Origin: Microbacteriaceae bacterium UBA6152 | GTDB lineage: Bacteria; Actinomycetota; Actinomycetes; Actinomycetales; Microbacteriaceae | Direction: 5' to 3' | Assembly: GCA_002423075.1 (NCBI GenBank) | Contig: DIUS01000004.1 | Coordinates: forward strand, 1-6,596 | DNA: 6,596 nucleotides | Shown here: piece after piece, positions 1 through 5,976 of the stretch | How positions within the stretch are numbered: the first letter of the stretch is position 1 | How the letters are laid out: the number at the start of each line of letters is the position of its first letter | Position numbers and translations under genes: made by a program | The notes under the pieces: generated by a model | What the model was told of the DNA's origin: nothing | Seen by the model: the letters and a program-made list of their open reading frames with translations, nothing else | The model's database searches: none

Positions 1-106
1 GGTTGCGGCTCGCGAAGCGCGCGCCGGCGTAGGCCTGGAGCTCGCGTGCCCCCGTGTCGCGCGACTGTGCCTGCTGCGCGCGAGTGTGCCCCTCCCGGGC
101 AGGCAC
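1..106 (-). CDS. Possible 5' part of an unrecognised gene, cut by the window edge
   Basis: A minus-strand frame opens with GTG at 106 and stays open to the left edge, about 35 codons. The translation ends in ...RELQAYAGARFASRN. That frame has G or C at roughly nine of ten third positions and a mixed second position, which is what genuine coding DNA looks like here; the alternative frames read as runs of R, S, A and P. It would lie 60 nt downstream of the lysE-like gene on the same strand. Against it: there is no Shine-Dalgarno sequence before the GTG, and the fragment is too short to assign a family. The start could be further downstream. I do not recognise the protein. Confidence 0.3.
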   Translation of the reverse strand, partial: MPAREGHTRAQQAQSRDTGARELQAYAGARFASRN

Positions 107-166
107 CGTCGAGCGTAAGGAGCACAGTTGGCGCGGCGGGAAGCGCGCGGCGGGTCGCGCCGCAGC

Positions 167-778
167 TCAGAGCTGCCAGGGCAGCAGCACGCCGATCGCG
201 ACGAACAAACCGCCGGTCGCTCGGTTGAACCAGCGCCCCGCCTTCGCGAGCAGCGGCTGCAGCGATTGCGAGAGCGCCGCCACCACCAGCTCGAAGATGA
301 TCTCGATGACGATAAAGGTGCTCGCCATGATGGCGAATTGCGCGACTAGGTCGCGCTCGGGGTCGATGAATTGCGGAAGGAAGGCGACGAAGAAGAGGAT
401 GCCCTTCGGATTCGTAACCGCGGCGAGAAAGCCTTGCTGCGCGAGTGTCCACCACGCGGTGCTCGGCCGCTCGACGCCGCGCCCCACGGTGATGGCCGGA
501 GACCGCCATACCATGATGCCGAGAAACACCAAATACGCGCCGCCGACCCACTTGAGCACCGTGAGCACTTCGGGCACGACCGTCAGCAGGGCCCCGATGC
601 CGAACATCGAGATAGCGATCACGACGAGAAACCCGAGTGCGCCGCCGAGCACCGTCGCCACCGTGCGACGCAGACCGTAGATCGCGCCGTGGGTCAACGC
701 CAGCAGTCCGTTCGGCCCGGGGGTGAACGACAGGCCCAGAGCAGCGAGGGCGAAGATAAGCCAGGTGTCGACAGTCAC
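167..778 (-). CDS. LysE/RhtB family amino-acid exporter
   Basis: Predicted inner-membrane exporter of the LysE/RhtB superfamily, 203 residues, the usual family length. Proteins of this family export amino acids or derivatives such as lysine, homoserine, threonine or leucine using the proton gradient; the substrate cannot be read from sequence. The family signature SFTPGPNGLLALTHGA lies at residues 17-32 and the second conserved patch, around NPKGILFFVAFLPQF, at 123-137. Hydrophobic segments cover about 4-26, 40-66, 70-91, 112-136, 146-168 and 183-202, consistent with six helices. The start is GTG, chosen because AGGA lies 7 nt upstream and the signature then sits at its normal distance from the N-terminus; nearby ATG triplets are out of frame. 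It follows the lactate permease by 78 nt with no U-tailed terminator between, so co-transcription is plausible. No LysG-type regulator is adjacent. Confidence 0.88.
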   Translation of the reverse strand: MTVDTWLIFALAALGLSFTPGPNGLLALTHGAIYGLRRTVATVLGGALGFLVVIAISMFGIGALLTVVPEVLTVLKWVGGAYLVFLGIMVWRSPAITVGRGVERPSTAWWTLAQQGFLAAVTNPKGILFFVAFLPQFIDPERDLVAQFAIMASTFIVIEIIFELVVAALSQSLQPLLAKAGRWFNRATGGLFVAIGVLLPWQL

Positions 779-856
779 GGCATCATCCTGCCGTGTCGCG
801 GCTCCCGCTCGATGCCACGACGCGACGACCCGGCCGTGTGACGCTCACCGTGGAGG

Positions 857-2467
857 TCAGGGCACCATCCAGCCGAGCACCGGAGTCGACTGCACCACGA
901 TGAGCAGGGTGATGAGGGCGAGCAGGCCGAGGCTCCACGGCAGCAGCTTGCGCAGTAGCGTGCCCTCGCTGCCGACCATGCCGACGGCGGCGGCCGCGAC
1001 CGCCAGGTTCTGCACCGAGAGCATCTTGCCGAGCACTCCCGCCGACGAGTTGGCGGCAGCCATGAGCACGGGCGGCAGGCCCACCTGCTCGGCCGCGGCA
1101 ACCTGCACGGGGCCGAAGAGCACATTTGACGAGGTGTCAGAACCGGTGAGTGCGACGCCGATCCAGCCGATGATCGGCGACAGCACGACGAAGAATCCTC
1201 CCGCCGAGGCGAGCGCGACCCCGAGTGAGGTGGCCTGCCCTGAGAGGTTCATGACGAACGAGAGGCCCAGCACCGCGGTCACGGTGACGATGGTCCACCG
1301 CAGCTGGTGCAGTGTCGCGCCGTACGCGGCGACGCCCGTGCGCGGCACGATGCGGTAGACCGTGGCCGTGATGAGCCCAGAGATCAGCAGCAGGGTTCCC
1401 GTCGCCCCCAGAGTGTCGAGGTGGAACAGTTGTGCCGAGGCGGGCTCGCCCGCCGCGGTGACCACATCGAGCCCCGGCCACGCGAACGTCACACTGAGCG
1501 ATACGAACCACTGCTTGACCGCGGCGATCTGCGCGAGCGAGAACACGATCATGATGATCAGGTACGGCGCGACCGACATGAGCACCTCGCGCAGCGGAGG
1601 GCGCTCGACGGCGGGCTGCCCCACCTCGACGGCGCCGCTCATGCTCACGAGCTCGGCCGGCTGCCACACCCGCAACATGAGCAGCACGGCGGCGATCGTC
1701 GCCACCGCGGCTACGACATCGGTGAGCTCGACCGCGAAGAAGTTCGACGTCACGAACTGAGCGAGGCCGAACACGAAACCTGCGACCAGAGCAACCGGCC
1801 ACGTCTGCTTGAGGCCGCGGCGGCCATCCACCAGGAAGACCAGTATCAACGGAACCAGCAGGGCCATGAACGGCGTCTGCCGACCCGCCATCGAGGCGAG
1901 GTCGGCGAGCGGCAGGCCCGTGACGCCCGCGAGTGCGATGACGGGGGCCGCGAGAGCGCCGAAGGCGACGGGCGCCGTGTTGGCGAGCAGCGAGACGAGG
2001 GCTGCCTTGAGCGGTGCCATGCCCGCCGCGAGCAGCATGGCCGCCGAGATCGCAACCGGTGCGCCGAAGCCCGCGAGCGATTCGAGCAGCGCGCCGAAGC
2101 AGAACGCGATGAGAATCGAGAGGATGCGCAGATCGTCGCTCACCGAGCGGATCGTGCGGCCGAAGACCTCGAACCATCGCGTCACCGTGGTGAGGCGATA
2201 GACCCAGAGCGCGTTGACCAGAATCCAGAGAATCGGGAAGAGGCCGTAAAACACACCCGCGCTGGCGGCGCTCAGCGCCTGCACGGGCGGCATGTTGAAC
2301 CCGACGATCGCCAGCACGATCGACAGCGCGAGCGCGGCGATCGCCGCGAACGGTGCACGCACCTTGAACACGCCCAGCAGCACGAACAGCAGCAGCAGGG
2401 GCAGCGCGGCGGCGATGGCCGACAGCGCGAGAGACCCGAAGACCGGGTCGACGTCTTGCTCGAACAC
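857..2467 (-). CDS. lctP: L-lactate permease, LctP family
   Basis: Predicted lactate (possibly also glycolate) permease that brings the acid in with protons across the cytoplasmic membrane. The 536 residues are hydrophobic throughout, with about 12-14 helices, and length matches the LctP family. Conserved blocks are visible: LLESLAGFGAPVAIS at 127-141 (the family's LEGAAGFGxPVAI region), LANTAPVAFGA at 161-171, LTGSDTSSNVLFG at 440-452 and ANSSAGVLGKMLSVQN at 472-487. The polar loop at about 270-292 is the least conserved-looking part. GTG is taken as the start because GGAG lies 9 nt upstream and the N-terminus then matches the family (MF.Q...P.......A..P). Its upstream neighbour is tRNA-Lys with its own terminator, so the permease should have its own promoter in 2468-2604. 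No lactate dehydrogenase or lutABC gene lies in the window, so lactate as substrate rests on family membership only. Confidence 0.9.
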   Translation of the reverse strand: MFEQDVDPVFGSLALSAIAAALPLLLLFVLLGVFKVRAPFAAIAALALSIVLAIVGFNMPPVQALSAASAGVFYGLFPILWILVNALWVYRLTTVTRWFEVFGRTIRSVSDDLRILSILIAFCFGALLESLAGFGAPVAISAAMLLAAGMAPLKAALVSLLANTAPVAFGALAAPVIALAGVTGLPLADLASMAGRQTPFMALLVPLILVFLVDGRRGLKQTWPVALVAGFVFGLAQFVTSNFFAVELTDVVAAVATIAAVLLMLRVWQPAELVSMSGAVEVGQPAVERPPLREVLMSVAPYLIIMIVFSLAQIAAVKQWFVSLSVTFAWPGLDVVTAAGEPASAQLFHLDTLGATGTLLLISGLITATVYRIVPRTGVAAYGATLHQLRWTIVTVTAVLGLSFVMNLSGQATSLGVALASAGGFFVVLSPIIGWIGVALTGSDTSSNVLFGPVQVAAAEQVGLPPVLMAAANSSAGVLGKMLSVQNLAVAAAAVGMVGSEGTLLRKLLPWSLGLLALITLLIVVQSTPVLGWMVP

Positions 2468-2541
2468 GGGTGGTGGCTCCGCTCAGAGTGTGGTCGCGCC
2501 GGGCGGCGCGTGCTCAGTCTGGGCGTGCGAGCGCTCTCGCG

Positions 2542-2568
2542 CACCTGGTTCGGGCGAAGTGGTGACCA
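2542..2568 (-). promoter_or_regulatory. Candidate operator upstream of the lactate permease
   Basis: Two overlapping inverted repeats lie 75-101 nt upstream of the permease start. One is TTCG-GG-CGAA (2549-2558), flanked by CACC (2542-2545) and GGTG (2561-2564), giving an imperfect 23-nt dyad. The other is TGGT-G-ACCA (2560-2568). Lactate genes are often controlled by GntR/FCD-type regulators such as LldR, whose sites are short GT/AC dyads, but the usual spacing is three bases and here it is one, so I do not assign a regulator. No convincing -35/-10 pair was found in this 137-nt stretch. Confidence 0.25.
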
Positions 2569-2604
2569 AAGTCCTGCCCCGTGTGGGCGTGGGCATGGTC
2601 ATGC

Positions 2605-2641
2605 AAAAACCCCGGCTGCTGGCGAGAGCGAACCGGGGTTT
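2605..2641 (-). terminator. Intrinsic terminator of tRNA-Lys
   Basis: Read on the minus strand, a 9-bp perfect stem (AAACCCCGG / CCGGGGTTT, arms 2633-2641 and 2607-2615) with a 17-nt loop ends in a run of five T. It begins 4 nt past the tRNA 3' end, so it closes the tRNA transcript and insulates the permease gene downstream. Read the other way there is no comparable U-run. Confidence 0.85.
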
Positions 2642-2644
2642 CCG

Positions 2645-2717
<73 letters not shown>

Positions 2718-2919
2718 GTGAGCCCGCGAGCGGGCCGAGAAAGAACACTACCACTGAGCGCGAGAGGGCCACTACTCGGCGGGCGTTCAGCCGCCGTGCG
2801 CCGCGCATCCATACACTGTGCAGAGTCGCTGGCCGGTGCGGTGCCGAGCCTCGAGCATCCGCTCGCATCACGCCGCTTCACCGGTCGATCACCACCGCAT
2901 CGCCCACGAAGGAGCACCC

Positions 2920-3393
2920 ATGGCCCAGCCCCGCCTCGACGCCGGCACCCCGGCCCCCGCCTTCACGTTGCCCGACAAAGACGGCGCACATGTCTCGCTC
3001 GCCGATTACGCCGGCAAGAAGGTCGTGCTCTACTTCTACCCCGCGGCCAGCACACCCGGCTGCACGACGCAGGCGTGCGACTTCCGCGACAACCTGGCCT
3101 CGTTGCAGGCAGCCGGCTACGTCGTGCTCGGCGTTTCGAAAGATGCGCCGGATGCCCTCCAGAAGTTCGCCGCCGAAGAACACTTGCCCTTTCCGCTGCT
3201 CAGCGACCCGGAGCTGACGGTGCACCACGCCTACGGCACCTACGGCGAGAAGTCGATGTACGGCAAGACCGTGATGGGTGTGATCCGCTCGACGTTCGTC
3301 ATCGACGAGCAGGGCGTCATCGAGCACGCCCTCTACAACGTGAAGGCCACGGGCCACGTGGCGAGCCTGCGCAAGAAGCTCGGTCTCGACTAG
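2920..3393 (+). CDS. bcp: Thiol peroxidase of the Bcp/PrxQ type
   Basis: Cytoplasmic peroxiredoxin that reduces hydrogen peroxide and organic hydroperoxides, normally recharged by thioredoxin. The protein has 157 residues, the usual length. The thioredoxin fold begins at APAFTLPDKDG (12-22). The active site is YPAASTPGCTTQACDF (40-55), with the peroxidatic cysteine at Cys48 and the resolving cysteine five residues later at Cys53, the arrangement of atypical two-Cys PrxQ enzymes. Pro41 and Thr45 of the catalytic PxxxTxGC motif and the conserved Arg123 (in IRSTFVIDEQG) are present. The ATG at 2920 is chosen because GAAGGAG (2908-2914) precedes it at 5 nt; an in-frame GTG at 2818 would add 34 residues without family resemblance. 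The gene appears monocistronic, with tRNA-Lys divergent behind it. A -10-like TACACT at 2812-2817 is possible, without a clear -35. Confidence 0.95.
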   Translation: MAQPRLDAGTPAPAFTLPDKDGAHVSLADYAGKKVVLYFYPAASTPGCTTQACDFRDNLASLQAAGYVVLGVSKDAPDALQKFAAEEHLPFPLLSDPELTVHHAYGTYGEKSMYGKTVMGVIRSTFVIDEQGVIEHALYNVKATGHVASLRKKLGLD

Positions 3394-3440
3394 CGAGTCG
3401 TGCGGGGCAGCGCCGAGCCGCCTGTGCCGTTATTCGCATT

Positions 3441-3486
3441 GTTTGCGACACCTCGTACGCCCCAAGCTGTGCGAAGTGTCGCAAAC
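3441..3486. repeat. Long intergenic hairpin between convergent genes
   Basis: Perfect 11-bp arms GTTTGCGACAC (3441-3451) and GTGTCGCAAAC (3476-3486) continue inward, after one C/A mismatch, into seven more pairs (3453-3459 with 3468-3474, two of them G-U), leaving an 8-nt loop. It lies in the 117-nt gap between bcp and the membrane-protein gene, which converge. Neither side has a U-run, so if it stops transcription it does so by structure alone in both directions. It may instead be a dispersed palindromic repeat or a protein-binding site; only one copy is present in the window. Confidence 0.7.
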
Positions 3487-3510
3487 GGTGAGAGTTGCTG
3501 ACGGAGTGCG

Positions 3511-3912
3511 CTAGTCACGGCGGTCGAGGTATCGCGAGACCGGGGTGCTGAGCACCAGCACCAGGCCGAGCACGGCCGTCGCGATGACCCACCATCCGAT
3601 GTCGGGGCGCGGCACGAAGCCCTGAATGCTGCCGACCCCGATCGAGAGCTGCAGAAACTGGTAGACGAGCACGCTGCCGCGCGTCCAGGCGCGCCCACGC
3701 CAGACTCCGCGCGTCATGGCGACGAGCCAGATCGCCACGAGTACGACGAGCACAGTGAGCGCGATCGCGGTCGGCGGAAAGTCGGCTTCGGCGAACAGTA
3801 GCTCCATGACGAGATAGATAGTGACCCCGACGATGAAGACCGTCTGAGCCGCCAGAAGTATGGCCAGAACGGTGACGAGAGGCGAACGTCGGGTGTCTTC
3901 CATGCAAACCAT
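3511..3912 (-). CDS. Small four-helix membrane protein, function unknown
   Basis: A 133-residue predicted integral membrane protein. Hydrophobic segments lie at about 11-39, 47-66, 79-100 and 105-122, giving four helices with both ends probably cytoplasmic; positively charged RGVWRGRAWTRG (68-79) links helices two and three and RYLDRRD ends the protein. I recognise no catalytic or binding motif. The start is uncertain: ATG at 3912 or ATG at 3903 (MEDTRRSPLV, 130 residues), neither with a strong Shine-Dalgarno sequence. The gene is divergent from whiB1 across a shared 194-nt control region and converges on bcp. The palindrome CCTATAGG (3953-3960) reads TATAGG on this strand too and could be its -10, which would give a leader of roughly 35 nt. 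High third-position GC supports it as a real gene; the role is unknown. Confidence 0.75.
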   Translation of the reverse strand: MVCMEDTRRSPLVTVLAILLAAQTVFIVGVTIYLVMELLFAEADFPPTAIALTVLVVLVAIWLVAMTRGVWRGRAWTRGSVLVYQFLQLSIGVGSIQGFVPRPDIGWWVIATAVLGLVLVLSTPVSRYLDRRD

Positions 3913-3922
3913 CCCATGCGTA

Positions 3923-3960
3923 CCTATTGATTTGACAACCAGCCTATGGGAACCTATAGG
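3923..3960. repeat. Three helically phased CCTAT repeats at the divergent promoter
   Basis: CCTAT occurs at 3923, 3943 and 3953, that is at spacings of 20 and 10 bp, so all three lie on the same face of the helix. Their contexts are ACCTATT, GCCTATG and ACCTATA. The last is part of the perfect 8-bp palindrome CCTATAGG (3953-3960) and overlaps the -10 box, and the middle one forms an inverted pair with ATAGG at 3956-3960. The arrangement fits direct-repeat binding by a regulator, but none is identified. Confidence 0.4.
3932..3960 (+). promoter_or_regulatory. Housekeeping-type promoter of whiB1
   Basis: TTGACA (3932-3937), a perfect -35 consensus, is followed after the optimal 17 bp by TATAGG (3955-3960). 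Transcription would start near 3967-3969, about 140 nt before the whiB1 ATG. The sequence stands out as A/T-rich against its surroundings. This is the best promoter in the window. Confidence 0.7.
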
Positions 3961-3966
3961 AGGTTG

Positions 3967-4106
3967 ATGTGACGCCTACAGAGCGGTGGGCGACGTTCCC
4001 AAGAACTTTCTCTCTCACCGAATCGCTGGTGCGAGTACCGACGATGTAGCGCGTCTGTCAACCTTCGGCGCCTGCTACCTGACCCACATTAAAGGAGCAC
4101 TTCCCC
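3967..4106 (+). promoter_or_regulatory. Predicted long 5' leader of whiB1 with its ribosome binding site
   Basis: If the promoter call is right, whiB1 mRNA carries an untranslated leader of about 140 nt. It ends in the strong site AAAGGAG (4091-4097), 9 nt before the ATG. The start of the leader contains GTG at 3969, placed 5 nt after AGGAGG (3958-3963), opening a 26-codon frame that ends with TAG at 4047-4049. Only about two thirds of its third positions are G or C, well below the neighbouring genes, so it may not be a conserved peptide. No known riboswitch was recognised. Confidence 0.4.
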
Positions 4107-4355
4107 ATGGATTGGCGCGACAAAGCAGCTTGCCTCACGGCCGACCCCGAACTGTTCTTCCCGGTCGGCAACACCGGCCCCGCAGTTGACCAGATCGAGA
4201 AGGCGAAGTCGGTCTGCGGCCGTTGCACGGTCACCGAGACCTGCCTGCAGTATGCACTCGAGACGAATCAAGACTCGGGCGTCTGGGGTGGCCTCAGCGA
4301 AGACGAACGCCGCGCCCTCAAGCGCCGCGCCGCGCGCGCCCGCCGCGCCTCTTAA
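4107..4355 (+). CDS. whiB1: WhiB1/WblE-type iron-sulfur transcription regulator
   Basis: Small cytoplasmic DNA-binding regulator with a [4Fe-4S] cluster; in mycobacteria WhiB1 binds the primary sigma factor, reacts with nitric oxide and is essential. The 82 residues match the subfamily length. The four cluster ligands are Cys9, Cys37, Cys40 and Cys46 (C-x27-C-x2-C-x5-C). The beta-turn signature GVWGG is at 58-62, followed by LSEDERRALKRR and a basic AT-hook-like tail (RRAARARRAS). DWRDKAAC at the start, DPELFFPVGNTGPA (13-26) and QDSGVWGG (55-62) closely resemble M. tuberculosis WhiB1 as I remember it, which separates it from WhiB2-WhiB7. ATG at 4107 has AAAGGAG at 9 nt. The gene is preceded by a strong promoter and long leader, and converges on pdtaS, the arrangement also found in mycobacteria. 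Confidence 0.96.
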   Translation: MDWRDKAACLTADPELFFPVGNTGPAVDQIEKAKSVCGRCTVTETCLQYALETNQDSGVWGGLSEDERRALKRRAARARRAS

Positions 4356-4372
4356 CCGCCCGACGCTTCACC

Positions 4373-4427
4373 TGACAGTGACCGCGCCCCGGAGCGCATC
4401 CAACACGGATGCCCCGGGGCTCTGTCA
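4373..4427. terminator. Hairpin between whiB1 and pdtaS, likely bidirectional terminator
   Basis: Nested arms GCCCCGG/CCGGGGC (4386-4392 with 4414-4420) and GCATCC/GGATGC (4396-4401 with 4407-4412) enclose a 5-nt loop. An outer TGACAG/CTGTCA pairing (4373-4378 with 4422-4427) is also possible. It begins 17 nt after the whiB1 stop, and its outer right arm contains the pdtaS stop codon. There is no U-run on either strand, so termination efficiency is uncertain; the strong GC stem between two convergent genes still makes this the likely role. Confidence 0.65.
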
Positions 4428-5930
4428 TGTCCGCTTCTTGCGCAAGTAGAGCAGCGGTACCTCGATGGTGACCTCCGTGCCTTCGCCTTCGAGCGTGTGC
4501 CAGTCGATGGTTCCGCCGAGCTCGCCCTGAATGAGGGTGCGCACGATCTGCGTGCCAAGGCCTGAGCCGACGACGCCCTCGGGCATGCCGGCGCCGTTGT
4601 CGCGCACCTTCACTGACAGCGTGTCGTGCGTGCGGGTGGCGACGATCTCGACCTCGCCGTCGGGGCGACCTTCGAGGCCGTGCTCGACCGCGTTGGTGAC
4701 GAGCTCGGTGAGCGCGAGTGCGAGCGGCGTCGCATACTCGCTCGGCAGCGTGCCGAAATTGCCGGTCGAGGTGGGCCGCACGACGGTGTTGTGGCTCGAG
4801 GCCACTTCGGCAATGAGCATGAGCACGCGCGCGAAGACGTCGTCGAAGTCGACGTTCTGGTTGAGGCCTTCGCTGAGGGTGTCGTGCACGACGGCGATCG
4901 CGGCCACGCGACGCATTGCTTGAGTCAGAGCATCCTTCGTCGAATCGCTGTGGGCTCTGCGCGCCTGAATGCGTAGCAGTGAGGCAACAGTCTGCAGGTT
5001 GTTCTTCACGCGGTGGTGAATCTCGCGAATCGTCGCATCTTTCGTGATGAGCTCGCGCTCTTGGTGCCGCACTTCGGTGACGTCGCGCACGAGAATCATC
5101 GCCCCGATGCGCCGGCCGTCGCGCACGAACGGAATAGTGCGCAGGGTCACGGTGACCCCGCCCGACTCGATGTCGGTGCGCCAGGGCGCGCGGCCGGTGA
5201 CGACGAGCGGCAGCGACTCGTCGACCTGCAGTGTGCGCCCGGCGAGCAGCGTCGTGGTGACGCTCGCGAGCGACTCGCCTTCGAGTTCGCCGACGAAGCC
5301 CATGCGGTTGAAAGCGCTCAGGCCGTTGGGGCTCGCGAAGGTGACGACGCCGTCGAGGTCGAGGCGCAGCAGGCCGTCGGAGGCGCGCGGGGCTCCGCGG
5401 CGAGGGCCGCTCGGTGCGCCGAGGTCAGGAAAGTCGCCGGCGGCGATCATGTGGAACAGGTCATTGGCGCACTCGTTGAACGTCAGCTCTTGACGACTCG
5501 GCATGCGCGCTTCGCTCAGATTGGTATGCCGCGTGATGATGGCGATCGGATGCTCGCTCACGCGCGCCCCATCTCGACCCGGTCGGCGCAGCACCGGAAC
5601 CGCCCGCACGCGGGTCGGGGTCTCCTCGTACCAGTCGGGTGCCGAGGTGTCGACAATCTGGGCCGTCTCGTAGGCCTGCGTGACTTGCCGACCCCACTCG
5701 GGCTTGACCTCCTGCCCGACGAAGTCGCGGTAGAACAGGGTGGCTGAACTGCTGGGGCGCGCGTGCCCGACCGCGATGAAGCCGCCCGCCGTGGTCGGCA
5801 CCCACAGCACGATGTCGGCGAAAGCGAGGTCGGCGATCAGCTGCCCGTCGGCGAGCAGCAGGTGCAGCCACTCGATGTCGGTCTCGTCGGCATCGCCGTG
5901 CGCATGCACCAGATCTGAGAGCGTCGACAC
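4425..5930 (-). CDS. pdtaS: PdtaS-type cytoplasmic sensor histidine kinase
   Basis: Soluble sensor kinase of the HisKA_2/HWE-like group. In M. tuberculosis PdtaS phosphorylates PdtaR, whose ANTAR domain binds RNA to control antitermination; no PdtaR is in this window. The 501 residues match the length I recall for the mycobacterial protein. Order: GAF-like sensor (about 1-150), linker, PAS domain (about 182-290, with LDLDGVVTFASPNGLSAFNRMG), dimerisation and phosphoacceptor helix KDATIREIHHRVKNNLQT (297-314, likely His305), then the ATPase domain with N-box ELVTNAVEHG (409-418, Asn413), G1 DNGAGMP (444-450) and G2 GSGLG (455-459). No membrane segment is seen. The GTG start is confined by an in-frame TAG five codons upstream; the Shine-Dalgarno region is only a G-run next to the start, so initiation may be weak or leaderless. 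The sole cysteine is Cys154. The gene follows the ATPase gene by 46 nt and converges on whiB1. Confidence 0.93.
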   Translation of the reverse strand: MSTLSDLVHAHGDADETDIEWLHLLLADGQLIADLAFADIVLWVPTTAGGFIAVGHARPSSSATLFYRDFVGQEVKPEWGRQVTQAYETAQIVDTSAPDWYEETPTRVRAVPVLRRPGRDGARVSEHPIAIITRHTNLSEARMPSRQELTFNECANDLFHMIAAGDFPDLGAPSGPRRGAPRASDGLLRLDLDGVVTFASPNGLSAFNRMGFVGELEGESLASVTTTLLAGRTLQVDESLPLVVTGRAPWRTDIESGGVTVTLRTIPFVRDGRRIGAMILVRDVTEVRHQERELITKDATIREIHHRVKNNLQTVASLLRIQARRAHSDSTKDALTQAMRRVAAIAVVHDTLSEGLNQNVDFDDVFARVLMLIAEVASSHNTVVRPTSTGNFGTLPSEYATPLALALTELVTNAVEHGLEGRPDGEVEIVATRTHDTLSVKVRDNGAGMPEGVVGSGLGTQIVRTLIQGELGGTIDWHTLEGEGTEVTIEVPLLYLRKKRT

Positions 5931-5976
5931 GCCCCCAGGCTAGCCGGTGGCGCATGGCAGTCGTGCCGCGGTCGCG

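Noticed and set aside
54..680. 208-codon plus-strand frame opposite the LysE-type gene
   Set aside because: Its composition is low-complexity S, T, R and P, and the opposite strand encodes a clear LysE/RhtB signature. The same applies to the TTG frame at 128-349, although AAGGAG at 116-121 sits before it.
779..856. Terminator between the permease and the exporter
   Set aside because: Only a weak GTCGCG/CGCGAC pairing with a large loop and no T-run can be drawn, so it is not reported as a terminator.
1137..2177. 346-codon frame on the minus strand inside the permease gene
   Set aside because: It is a shifted reading of the same strand with an arginine-, glycine- and alanine-rich translation and no family resemblance.
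3984..4031. Switch-like alternative pairing of CACCG in the whiB1 leader
   Set aside because: CACCG (4016-4020) can pair with CGGTG (3984-3988), and its CACC with GGTG (4028-4031), but stems of four to five pairs are expected by chance in GC-rich sequence.
3986..4189. 67-codon plus-strand frame overlapping the start of whiB1
   Set aside because: Its second half is an out-of-frame reading of whiB1, it has no adequate ribosome binding site, and the whiB1 frame is certain.
5013..5747. 244-codon plus-strand frame opposite pdtaS
   Set aside because: It lies entirely within the kinase gene, has no recognisable domain, and shows the charged, repetitive composition of antisense readings.
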